DNA from: Burkholderiales bacterium
GTDB taxonomy: Bacteria; Pseudomonadota; Gammaproteobacteria; Burkholderiales; Usitatibacteraceae
Assembly: GCA_025936275.1 (NCBI GenBank)
Contig: JAICTR010000118.1
Coordinates: forward strand, 1-7,912
Direction: 5' to 3'
DNA: 7,912 nucleotides
Each line of letters begins with the position of its first letter. The first letter of the stretch is position 1. Of this stretch, positions 1 through 6,521 are shown piece after piece. A program made the translations under genes and the position numbers. The notes beneath the pieces are model-generated. The model saw nothing but the letters and a program-made list of their open reading frames with translations, was not told the DNA's origin and did not search any database.

Positions 1-327
1 GATGTAGTAGACGCCCATGCCCTCTTGCAGGAAGGCGAAGATCGCCGCGTTGAGCACGAACAGCAGCGCGAGCGAGAGCACGTAGCGCAGCATGGCGTGC
101 GAGTGGCGCAGGTTGCTGCGGAACGCGTAGGTATAGTTGAGGTAGTACTTCGCGATCGCGCCGACGACGAAGCCGCCCGCCGACGCGGCGACCGGCGGAA
201 CGCCCAGCACCTCCACGCTGAAGATGGTGAACGCGTAATGGCAGGCGGTCGCGACGCCGCCGGAGCCGACGTACATCGGCAGGCTGCGCCGGTGCCGAAC
301 GAGCTGCGCTTCGGGCGTATCTTCCAT
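1..327 (-). CDS. GtrA-like family membrane protein, 3' end cut by window edge
   Basis: Reading the minus strand from the ATG at 327 gives 109 codons that stay open to the window edge. GtrA-family proteins are small four-helix membrane proteins thought to flip undecaprenyl-phosphate-linked sugars across the inner membrane for O-antigen or other cell-surface glycosylation. Visible here are three hydrophobic segments, at about residues 16-37, 43-60 and 79-100, and the family-like motif KYYLNYTYAF at residues 60-69, which follows the second segment. Family members usually have 120-150 residues, so the fourth helix probably lies outside the window. The start is constrained because an in-frame TAG stop sits at 339-337, only three codons upstream; there is no Shine-Dalgarno sequence. 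The gene is divergent from a glycosyltransferase gene of the type that uses polyprenyl-phosphate sugars, which fits a flippase/transferase pair. Family assignment is fairly secure; the sugar carried cannot be told. Confidence 0.82.
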   Translation of the reverse strand, partial: MEDTPEAQLVRHRRSLPMYVGSGGVATACHYAFTIFSVEVLGVPPVAASAGGFVVGAIAKYYLNYTYAFRSNLRHSHAMLRYVLSLALLFVLNAAIFAFLQEGMGVYYI

Positions 328-333
328 CGGCCG

Positions 334-358
334 ATTCTAGCGTGAGCTTGGTTAGAAT
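334..358. promoter_or_regulatory. Divergent promoter region with two mirror-image -10 boxes
   Basis: The 36 bases between the two divergent genes hold an inverted pair of TAGAAT hexamers, one on the minus strand (339 to 334) and one on the plus strand (353-358), separated by 13 bases. Each matches the sigma-70 -10 consensus TATAAT at five of six positions. Each lies 5-6 bases before an ATG (327 on minus, 364 on plus), so predicted transcription starts would fall on or next to the A of each ATG. No convincing -35 box is visible for either direction. The symmetric pair could also be an operator. The assignment rests on pattern only. Confidence 0.4.
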
Positions 359-383
359 GCCCCATGGCGGACGACATCCGACC

Positions 384-390
384 GGGAAGG
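384..390 (+). promoter_or_regulatory. Candidate Shine-Dalgarno for an alternative glycosyltransferase start at 397
   Basis: GGGAAGG lies six bases before the ATG at 397-399, which is in frame with the ATG at 364. The ATG at 364 has no Shine-Dalgarno sequence (it is preceded by GCCCC). Initiation at 397 would put the first membrane helix directly at the N-terminus (MPLMVALVLATALG). With the -10 box at 353-358 it would give a normal leader of about 32 bases. This competes with a leaderless start at 364, and the sequence alone does not decide between them. Confidence 0.4.
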
Positions 391-570
391 CTGCCGATGC
401 CGCTCATGGTGGCGCTCGTGCTCGCGACCGCCCTTGGCACGTGGCTTCGCACGCACGGCCTCTCGCACCAGGTGGTGCTCGACGACGAGTGGCATGCGAT
501 CCACAAGCTCGCGTCGTCGTCGTACGCCGGCATCTTCTCGAGCTTCGGCCTCGCCGATCACTCGATTCCG

Positions 571-583
571 CTCACGCGCGGAA
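571..583 (+). other. Frameshift/deletion junction inside the glycosyltransferase gene
   Basis: Codons up to CTC ACG (571-576) fit the N-terminal frame, while GAA GGG CGG from 581 fits the downstream frame, a change of one base in register. In related proteins the DHSxPL motif is normally followed by roughly 12-20 residues (often containing L/F-Y and a GLSE-like turn) before the R-L helix that here reads EGRLRALQ. Here they are nearly adjacent, which suggests a small deletion not divisible by three rather than a single inserted base. No slippery heptamer is visible. The size of the loss is inferred from family memory, not measured. Confidence 0.6.
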
Positions 584-1967
584 GGGCGGCTGCGCGCGCT
601 GCAAGCCGCGTGCGGCGTCGCGCTCGTGCCGCTGTGCGGGTGGCTCGCCTGGCGCGCGGCGCGCGATGCGCCGGCGGCGTCGCTCTGCGCGTTCCTCGTC
701 TGCGGCGCGCCGTTCCTCGTGATGTGGTCGCGCTTCGCGCGGCCTTACGCCGTCACGCTCCTGCTCTGCACGGGCTGCATCGCGGCGCTCTGGGGCTGGC
801 GCGGCCGCCGCTCGCCGGGACTCGCCGCAGCGGCCATCGCGATGGGAGCGCTAGCGGCCTGGTTCCACGTGATCGCGGGGCTCTACGGTGCCGTCGCCTG
901 TCTCTTCATCTTCGGCGAGGATGTGCTTCGCGCGCGCCGCTCGCGGAGCGCGCGCCGGCCGCTGCAATCCTTCGCGCTCGGCGCCGGCATGGCGATCGCG
1001 ATGGGGCTCCTCCTCGCCGCGCCGTGGATCGAGGATCGGCAATCGCTGTTCGGCAAGTCGGGCATCGATCATCCGGGATGGGCCACGATCGAGCGGATGA
1101 TCGCCATCGTCTGGGGCGGGCTGCCCGGCTGGCTCCCGGCGCTCGCCTGCGTTTGCGCCGCATGCGGCGTCGTAGCGCTTGGGCGCCGCGACCGCCCGCT
1201 CGCCGCCTACCTCGTCGCGCTCGGCGTGCTTCCTGGTGCGATCCTCGCGATCATCGGCGCGACCTCCATCTTCCAGGGGCAGAACTTCCTTCGCTACCAG
1301 CTCCCCGTGCTGCCGCTGCTGTTGTTCTTCGCGAGCATCGGCGCGATCAACGTGGTGCGGGGCGCGATGCGTGACCGAGCCGGGCCGCATGCGTGGATCG
1401 CGGCCGCCGCGTTGAGCGCCGCATACCTCGCCGCGACCCCGGCCATCGCGCAGGTGGCCCGGCCGGATCCCTGGTATGCGCACATCAACTATCACTGGGA
1501 TTACCGCTATCGGCGCATGGACTACCTGCGTGCCGACCGCAGCTACGATCCGCCGGCGTTCTACCGGAAGCTCGCACGCATCGCCCCCGGTGCGGCGACG
1601 ATCATCGAGGCGCCCTTCGAATGGGAAGCGCCTTACGACCAGCTCGCGTACTACGCGACATTCCATCGGCAGAAGGAGCTCTTCGGCATGCTGCACGACC
1701 TCTGCCTCCAGGACCGCCCGAGGCTGGGCGAGGTGCCGCGCGATCCGCGCTTCCGTTTCCGCCTCTTCGTCTTCCTCGACGATCCCGCCGCCGTGCGCGC
1801 GACCGGCGCGCGCTACCTCGTGCTGCACTTGTCCGTGCCGCACGGCAAGCCCTTTCCCGACGCGGCGCGATGCCTCGCGAAGCTCGAAGGGCTTTACGGA
1901 ATGCCGACGCAGCAGGACGACCGGGTGGCGGTGTTCGACCTGAGGCCGGGCGAGGCACCGCCCAAGT

Positions 1968-1973
1968 TACAAT
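1968..1973 (+). promoter_or_regulatory. Candidate -10 box of the lapA operon
   Basis: TACAAT matches the -10 consensus at five of six bases and overlaps the stop codon of the glycosyltransferase gene. It would place transcription start near 1980, giving a leader of about 20 bases before the lapA ATG at 2001. No clear -35 element is seen at the right distance. It is the only promoter-like site before the operon; the downstream genes overlap or nearly touch, so it may drive all of them. A weak hairpin (CGGGC 1976-1980 with GCCCG 1993-1997) lies between it and the start codon. Confidence 0.3.
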
Positions 1974-2000
1974 AGCGGGCTGAATTCCGGCCGCCCGTTC

Positions 2001-2339
2001 ATGCAAGCCCTCGCCTGGATCCTCCGCCTCCTCGTCCTGCTGCTCATCGTCTGGTTCGCGACCAAGAACACGGACCTGGTGAGGATCAACGGATTGCTCG
2101 AGCAGTCCTGGCAGGCGCCGCTGGTGTTCGTGCTGCTGATCGCGTTCGTCGCGGGAATCGTCATCGGGCTCCTCGCGTGGGTGCCGACGGTGGTGCGCCA
2201 GCGGCGCGACATCGGGCGCCTCCGGAAAACCGCCGCGCGCCTGGCGGCGATCCAGCCGCCGCCCGTGACCCCGGAGCCGCCGCCTCCCGTCGTGGAGGCG
2301 CCCGAAAGGACCGTTCGGGGCGACGCGCATGGAATTTGA
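2001..2339 (+). CDS. lapA: LapA-domain inner-membrane protein (LPS assembly protein A, DUF1049)
   Basis: This 112-residue protein has two membrane helices, at about residues 4-20 and 40-60. Between them is the conserved WFATKNTDLVRIN-type segment (18-30) of the LapA domain, followed by a basic, probably helical stretch (residues 63-83, RQRRDIGRLRK) and a proline-rich tail (85-101). In Escherichia coli LapA works with LapB at the cytoplasmic membrane in LPS assembly and in control of LpxC turnover. The C-terminal cytoplasmic helix after the second membrane segment is the usual design. The last 11 bases overlap the start of lapB, which points to translational coupling. The ATG at 2001 is the natural start because the first helix begins almost at once; the Shine-Dalgarno sequence is poor. 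In many betaproteobacteria rpsA-ihfB lies directly upstream; here a glycosyltransferase gene does. Confidence 0.9.
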   Translation: MQALAWILRLLVLLLIVWFATKNTDLVRINGLLEQSWQAPLVFVLLIAFVAGIVIGLLAWVPTVVRQRRDIGRLRKTAARLAAIQPPPVTPEPPPPVVEAPERTVRGDAHGI

Positions 2340-3534
2340 GTTCTGGTGGCTCCTCGCCCTGCCGGTGTTCTTCGGCATGGGCTGGATCGCGGCGCGCGTG
2401 GACCTGAAGTCGCTGCTTTCCGAATCGCGCGCGCTGCCTTCGTCGTACTTCCGGGGGCTCAACTTCCTCCTCAACGAGCAACCCGACAAGGCGATCGAGT
2501 CGTTCCTGCAGGTCGCGAAGGAGAATCCGCAGACGGTGGAATTGCAGTTCGCGCTGGGCAGCCTCTTCCGGCGCCGCGGCGAGGTGGATCGCGCGATCCG
2601 CATGCACCAGGACCTGGTGAACCGCGAGGACCTGCCGGCCGACCAGCGCCGCGAGGCCTCGCTCGAGCTCTCGCGCGACTACTTCAAGGCGGGGCTCCTC
2701 GAGCATGCCGAGGAAGTGCTCGCGCGCATGGCCGCCGCCGATCCGTCGCCCGAGGTGCACCGCAGCCTCCTCGACATCTACATCCAGGAGAAGGACTGGA
2801 AGAAGGCGATCGATACCGCGAAGAAGCTGGAGGCGAGCGCGAAGCGCAACTACCAGCGCGAGATCGCCAACTACTACTGCGAGCTCGCGATCACCGCCCA
2901 CGTGCACGGCCATGGCGCCGACGCCGAGGGATTCCTCCACAACGCGCTCGAGGCCAACCGCAAGTGCGTGCGCGCGAACCTGCTGCGCGGCGAGTGGCTC
3001 GCGCGCGAGGGACGCCACGAGGAGGCGATCGCGGCGTGGAAGGCGATCGAGCAGCAGGACCCGCAGTATTTCGGCCTCGCGGCCGAGGGCATGGTGGAGA
3101 GCTACAAGGCGCTCGGCCAGCTCGGCGAAGGGCTGATCCTGCTGCGCGGCCTGCAGCATCGTTATCCCGGCCTCGACCTCCTGAACGTCGTGTACCAGGC
3201 GACCGCCGAGCACGAGGGCGACGAGGCGGCCTGGCGCCTGGTGCGCGAAGAGGTGCGGCGCAACCCGACGCTCGTCGGGCTCGACCACCTGGTCGATGCG
3301 GAGCTGGTGCGCGCGCCGCCGGAGCGCCGCCAGGACCTGCAGCTCATGAAGAACCTGGTGCACTCGCATGCGCAGGCGCTCTCGGTTTATCTGTGCGCCA
3401 ACTGCGGCTTCAAGGCGCGCCAGTTCTTCTGGCAATGCCCGGCGTGCGGCGGATGGGAGACGTTCCCGCCGCGGCGCACGGCCGAGCTCGAGAGCTCCGG
3501 CCGCCACCTCGCGAGGATGCAACTTGGACAATAG
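2329..3534 (+). CDS. lapB: LapB (YciM), TPR protein controlling LPS synthesis
   Basis: This 401-residue protein closely follows the LapB plan (389 residues in E. coli). It has one N-terminal membrane anchor (about residues 5-22), a long array of tetratricopeptide repeats from about residue 37 to 340, and a C-terminal rubredoxin-like metal-binding domain with C356-x2-C359 and C370-x2-C373. The segment LFRRRGEVDRAIRMHQDL in the first repeats is a strongly conserved LapB stretch, as are ANYYCELA and the closing CGF...W.CPAC pattern. LapB acts on the cytoplasmic face of the inner membrane. In E. coli it delivers LpxC to the FtsH protease, limiting lipid A synthesis, and acts as a docking site for LPS enzymes. 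The start at ATG 2329 overlaps lapA by 11 bases, with a G-run (2317-2320) as a modest ribosome site. All four metal-ligand cysteines are present, so the protein looks intact. Confidence 0.95.
   Translation: MEFEFWWLLALPVFFGMGWIAARVDLKSLLSESRALPSSYFRGLNFLLNEQPDKAIESFLQVAKENPQTVELQFALGSLFRRRGEVDRAIRMHQDLVNREDLPADQRREASLELSRDYFKAGLLEHAEEVLARMAAADPSPEVHRSLLDIYIQEKDWKKAIDTAKKLEASAKRNYQREIANYYCELAITAHVHGHGADAEGFLHNALEANRKCVRANLLRGEWLAREGRHEEAIAAWKAIEQQDPQYFGLAAEGMVESYKALGQLGEGLILLRGLQHRYPGLDLLNVVYQATAEHEGDEAAWRLVREEVRRNPTLVGLDHLVDAELVRAPPERRQDLQLMKNLVHSHAQALSVYLCANCGFKARQFFWQCPACGGWETFPPRRTAELESSGRHLARMQLGQ
3513..3517 (+). promoter_or_regulatory. Shine-Dalgarno deciding the TTG start of pyrF
   Basis: GAGGA lies six bases before TTG 3524-3526, inside the last codons of lapB. 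The other in-frame candidate, GTG at 3539, has its nearest AGGA (3533-3536) only two bases away, which is too close. There is no in-frame ATG near the conserved N-terminus of PyrF. The spacing favours TTG. Confidence 0.65.
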
Positions 3535-4228
3535 GACGGTGATCGTCGCGCTCGACGTGGGCGACGAGGCGGCGGCGCTCGCGCTGGCGGCGCGCCTCGA
3601 TCCGAAGCTTTGCCGCGTGAAGGTGGGCAAGGAGCTCTTCGTCGCCGCCGGGCCCTCGGTGGTCGCGCGCCTGCAGGAGCGCGGCTTCGAGGTGTTCCTC
3701 GACCTCAAGTTCCACGACATCCCGAACACGGTCGCGGGCGCGTGCCGCAGCGCCGCGCGGATCGGCGTTTGGTTGATGAACCTGCACGCGAGCGGCGGCG
3801 CGGCGATGAGGCGCGCCGCGCGCGAGGCGGTGGCAGGCGTCGCGCGGCCGCCGCTGCTCATCGGCGTGACGATCCTCACCAGCATGGCCGATGCCGAGCT
3901 TGCGAACGTCGGCTTCGCCGGCACCGCCGAGGAGAACGTGCTGCGGCTCGCGCGGCTCGCGCGCGCGAACGGGCTCGATGGCGTGGTCTGCTCCGCGCGA
4001 GAAGCGCCGGCGCTGCGCCAGGCCGCGGGCGCCGATTTCGCGCTCGTCACGCCCGGCATCCGCCTGCCGGGCGGCGCCGTGAACGACCAGTCGCGCACCG
4101 TGGCACCCGCCGAGGCGCTGCGCCTGGGCGCCACCTACCTCGTGATCGGGCGTCCGATCACCGGCGCCGCGGATCCGGCCGCCGCGCTCGAATCGATCCG
4201 CACCTCCGTGGAAGGCGCCCGCGCATGA
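3524..4228 (+). CDS. pyrF: Orotidine 5'-phosphate decarboxylase
   Basis: The enzyme decarboxylates orotidine monophosphate to UMP, the last step of de novo pyrimidine synthesis, in the cytoplasm. The 234-residue length is normal for the compact bacterial class. Visible active-site elements on the beta-barrel are IVALD with D11, KVG with K33, the diagnostic DLKFHDIPNT with D60, K62 and D65, the phosphate-binding loop region around TPGIRLPG, and the closing IGRPIT. The start is taken as TTG 3524, supported by a well-spaced GAGGA and by the short lead-in (five residues) before the first strand, as usual in the family. This start overlaps the end of lapB by 11 bases. The 3' end overlaps ugd by four (ATGA). 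A lapB-pyrF neighbourhood is common in gamma- and betaproteobacteria. UMP also feeds the UDP-sugar pool used by the next gene, though that link is an inference. Confidence 0.95.
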   Translation: MDNRTVIVALDVGDEAAALALAARLDPKLCRVKVGKELFVAAGPSVVARLQERGFEVFLDLKFHDIPNTVAGACRSAARIGVWLMNLHASGGAAMRRAAREAVAGVARPPLLIGVTILTSMADAELANVGFAGTAEENVLRLARLARANGLDGVVCSAREAPALRQAAGADFALVTPGIRLPGGAVNDQSRTVAPAEALRLGATYLVIGRPITGAADPAAALESIRTSVEGARA

Positions 4229-5562
4229 AAGTGAGCATCATCGGCACCGGCTATGTCGGGCTCGTCACCGGCGCATGCCTCGCCGACGTGGGCAACCAGG
4301 TGCTGTGCCTCGACGTCGATGCGCGCAAGATCGAGCGCCTCAAGGCGGGCGAGATCCCGATCTTCGAGCCGGGGCTGAAGGAGATCGTGCGCGCGAACGT
4401 CGCGAGCGGCCGGCTCTCCTTCACCACCGATCCGCGCGAGGGCGCGCTCTTCGCGCGCGTGCAGATGATCGCGGTGGGGACGCCGCCGGGCGAGGACGGC
4501 TCCGCGGACCTGCAATACGTGCTCGCCGCCGCGCGCAACATCGCGACGCACATGGACGGGCCGCGCGTGATCGTGGACAAGTCCACGGTGCCCGTCGGCA
4601 CCGCCGATCGCGTGCGCTCGGAGGTCGCGCGCACCCTTGCGCAGCGCGGCGCACGCATTCCGTTCTCGATGGTGTCGAACCCCGAGTTCCTGAAGGAGGG
4701 CGCCGCCGTGGAGGACTTCATGCGCCCCGACCGCATCGTGATCGGCGCGGAGGAGCCCGAGGCGATCGCCGCGATGCGCGAGCTCTACGCGCCCTTCCAG
4801 CGCAACCACGAGCGGCTGCAGGTGATGGACATCCGCTCCGCGGAGCTCACCAAGTACGCGGCGAACGCGATGCTCGCGACGCGCATCTCCTTCATGAACG
4901 AGCTCGCGCTCCTCGCCGAGAAGCTCGGGGCCGACATCGAGCACGTGCGCATCGGCATCGGCTCCGACCCGCGCATCGGCTACCACTTCCTCTATCCCGG
5001 CGCGGGCTTCGGCGGCTCCTGCTTCCCGAAGGACGTGAGCGCGCTGCTTCGCACCGGCGAGGAGTGCGGCATCGACCTCAAGGTGGTCGCGGCGGTGCAG
5101 GAGGCGAACGAGCGCCAGAAGGGCGTGCTCGCGGAGAAGATCGTGCGGCGCTTCGGCGAGGGGCTCGCCCAGCGGCGCTTCGCGCTGTGGGGCCTCGCCT
5201 TCAAGCCGAACACCGACGACATGCGCGAGGCGCCGAGCCGCGTGGTGCTCGATGCGCTGATGAGGCGCGGCGCGAAGGTCTCGGCGTACGACCCGGTGGC
5301 GATGGACGAGGCGCGCCGCATCTACCAGGGCATCGACGCGATCTCCTTCGCGCAGAGCGCGATGGAGGCGGTCGAAGGCGCCGACGCGCTGGTGATCATG
5401 ACCGAGTGGAAGGCCTTCCGCAGCCCGGACTTCGATGCCCTCAGGCAGCGGCTGCGCGAGCCGGTGATCTTCGACGGCCGCAACCTCTACGAGCCGGCGG
5501 TGGTCGCGGCGCACGGGCTCGAGTACCACGCGATCGGGCGCCTCGCCCCGCCGCGCGCATGA
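4225..5562 (+). CDS. ugd: UDP-glucose 6-dehydrogenase
   Basis: This 445-residue enzyme oxidises UDP-glucose to UDP-glucuronate with two NAD+, in the cytoplasm. The N-terminal Rossmann domain begins with the dinucleotide motif GTGYVG (residues 7-12), and the central domain carries ELTKYAANAM with K210 and N214. The catalytic cysteine C266 lies in GAGFGGSCFPKD, with K269 and D270 following. The C-terminal UDP-binding domain includes FALWGLAFKPNTDDMREAPS (about 332-351) with the conserved K and R. The related GDP-mannose and UDP-N-acetyl sugar dehydrogenases share this fold, but the cysteine motif and overall wording match UDP-glucose enzymes best. The start ATG overlaps the pyrF stop (ATGA), with GGAAGG nine bases upstream, and the end overlaps rfaE1 in the same way. 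The product could serve capsule or exopolysaccharide, or give uronic acid or aminoarabinose decoration of LPS; the window does not say which. Confidence 0.94.
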   Translation: MKVSIIGTGYVGLVTGACLADVGNQVLCLDVDARKIERLKAGEIPIFEPGLKEIVRANVASGRLSFTTDPREGALFARVQMIAVGTPPGEDGSADLQYVLAAARNIATHMDGPRVIVDKSTVPVGTADRVRSEVARTLAQRGARIPFSMVSNPEFLKEGAAVEDFMRPDRIVIGAEEPEAIAAMRELYAPFQRNHERLQVMDIRSAELTKYAANAMLATRISFMNELALLAEKLGADIEHVRIGIGSDPRIGYHFLYPGAGFGGSCFPKDVSALLRTGEECGIDLKVVAAVQEANERQKGVLAEKIVRRFGEGLAQRRFALWGLAFKPNTDDMREAPSRVVLDALMRRGAKVSAYDPVAMDEARRIYQGIDAISFAQSAMEAVEGADALVIMTEWKAFRSPDFDALRQRLREPVIFDGRNLYEPAVVAAHGLEYHAIGRLAPPRA

Positions 5563-6509
5563 ACGCCGCGGCGCGTCCCGACTTTTCGCGCGCGCGCATC
5601 CTCGTCGCGGGGGACGTGATGCTCGACCGCTACTGGTTCGGCGACGTGAGCCGCATCTCGCCCGAGGCGCCGGTGCCGGTGGTGCACGTGAAGCGCACCG
5701 AGGAGCGGCCGGGCGGCGCCGCGAACGTGGCGCGCAACATCACCGCGCTCGGGGGCGAGGCGACGCTCCTCGCGGTGGCGGGAAGCGACGAGGCGGCGAG
5801 CTCCCTCGAGAGGCTCCTCGCCGCCGAGCGCGTGAAGAGCTCGCTGCATCGCGACGCGGGCCTTTCCACCACGGTGAAGCTGCGCGTCATCGGCCAGCAG
5901 CAGCAGCTCCTGCGCATCGATTTCGAGCGCCCGCCCAGCCCGCGCGCGCTCGCCGCGAAGCTCGACGAGTACGAGCGCCTCGTGGATGGCGCCGATGCCG
6001 TGGTGCTTTCCGACTACGGCAAGGGCGGCCTCGAGCGCGTGCAGGAGATGATCGTCGCGGCGCGGCGGCTGAAGAAGCCGGTGCTGGTCGATCCCAAGGG
6101 CTGGGATTACGCACGCTACCGCGGTGCCACGCTCCTCACCCCCAACCGCGTCGAGTTCCGCGAGGTGGCCGGGCGCTGGAGCGACGAGGCGGACCTCGCG
6201 CGGCGCGCGCAGAAGCTGCGTGCCGAGCTCGAGCTCGAGGCGCTCATCGTGACCCGCAGCGAGGAGGGCATGTCGCTCTTCACCGCCGCGGAGAGCCGCC
6301 ACGAGCCCACGCAGGCGCGCGAGGTGTACGACGTGAGCGGCGCGGGCGACACCGTGATCGGCGTGCTCGCGCTCATGGTGGGCGCGGGCGCCGACCTTCC
6401 CGCCGCGATGCGCGTCGCGAACCACGCCGCGGGCATCGTCGTCGGCAAGCTCGGGACCGCGGTGGTGCACCGCGAGGAGCTCGTCGAGAGCCTCGCGCAC
6501 CACGCCTGA
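5559..6509 (+). CDS. rfaE1: D-glycero-beta-D-manno-heptose-7-phosphate kinase (monofunctional RfaE1/HldA)
   Basis: This PfkB/ribokinase-fold kinase phosphorylates heptose 7-phosphate at position 1 using ATP, in the pathway to ADP-L-glycero-D-manno-heptose for the LPS inner core. The sequence shows GDVMLDRYWFGDVSRISPEAPVPV-type N-terminal residues typical of the heptose kinases (about 18-41), the sugar-binding PGGAAN at 51-56, the DYGKG loop, LVDPKG, LTPN, and the PfkB signature DVSGAGDT (258-265) with catalytic base D264. At 316 residues it covers only the kinase half of the bifunctional E. coli HldE (about 477 residues) and stops directly after the kinase fold. The adenylyltransferase (RfaE2/HldC) must therefore be encoded elsewhere, as is usual in betaproteobacteria. 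The gene overlaps ugd by four bases (ATGA) and is separated from hldD by 12 bases. Confidence 0.93.
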   Translation: MNAAARPDFSRARILVAGDVMLDRYWFGDVSRISPEAPVPVVHVKRTEERPGGAANVARNITALGGEATLLAVAGSDEAASSLERLLAAERVKSSLHRDAGLSTTVKLRVIGQQQQLLRIDFERPPSPRALAAKLDEYERLVDGADAVVLSDYGKGGLERVQEMIVAARRLKKPVLVDPKGWDYARYRGATLLTPNRVEFREVAGRWSDEADLARRAQKLRAELELEALIVTRSEEGMSLFTAAESRHEPTQAREVYDVSGAGDTVIGVLALMVGAGADLPAAMRVANHAAGIVVGKLGTAVVHREELVESLAHHA

Positions 6510-6521
6510 ACAGGGAGACGC

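Larger units (their letters stand above)
364..1975 (+). pseudogene. GT39/ArnT-like membrane glycosyltransferase, frameshifted near its 5' end
   Basis: Members of this superfamily transfer sugars from polyprenyl-phosphate donors on the periplasmic side of the inner membrane. The N-terminal part is read from ATG 364 (or 397): a membrane helix, then LDDEWH with the acidic D40-D41-E42 expected in the first periplasmic loop, then DHSIPL, which resembles the usual DHxPPL segment. From about 581 the sensible protein continues in another frame (EGRLRALQAACG onward), with about nine to ten hydrophobic segments between 589 and 1455 and a soluble C-terminal region of about 170 residues, ending at TAG 1973-1975. 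The downstream frame is open back to an ATG at 434, but there it encodes only Arg/Ser/Thr-rich shadow sequence. The upstream frame continues past the join as Arg/Ala-rich shadow to a stop at about 1374. The full product would be about 535 residues. The gene is therefore broken, or the sequence has an error. The exact substrate is unknown. Confidence 0.72.

Noticed and set aside
25..345. Plus-strand open frame of 106 codons at the left edge
   Set aside because: It lies opposite the GtrA-like gene, whose membrane helices and signature motif are clear; the plus-strand translation has no recognisable features.
571..583. Programmed ribosomal frameshift in the glycosyltransferase gene
   Set aside because: There is no slippery heptamer or obvious stimulatory element, and residues expected at the join seem absent, which a programmed shift would not explain.
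1975..1998. Hairpin after the glycosyltransferase gene as a rho-independent terminator
   Set aside because: The stem is only about five base pairs (CGGGC/GCCCG) with a 12-base loop and no T-run after it.
2161..4134. Very long minus-strand open frame (657 codons) opposite lapB and pyrF
   Set aside because: It is the antisense shadow of G/C-rich third positions. The translation is Ala/Arg/Ser/Leu-rich without motifs, and the plus strand carries two well-recognised enzymes there.
4135..5529. Minus-strand open frame of 464 codons opposite ugd
   Set aside because: Same shadow effect; repetitive His/Arg/Ala composition with no motif.
4275..5558. Plus-strand extension of the rfaE1 frame upstream through ugd, suggesting a fusion protein
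   Set aside because: Upstream of ATG 5559 the frame gives only Arg/Ala-rich shadow sequence over ugd; the kinase begins normally at 5559.
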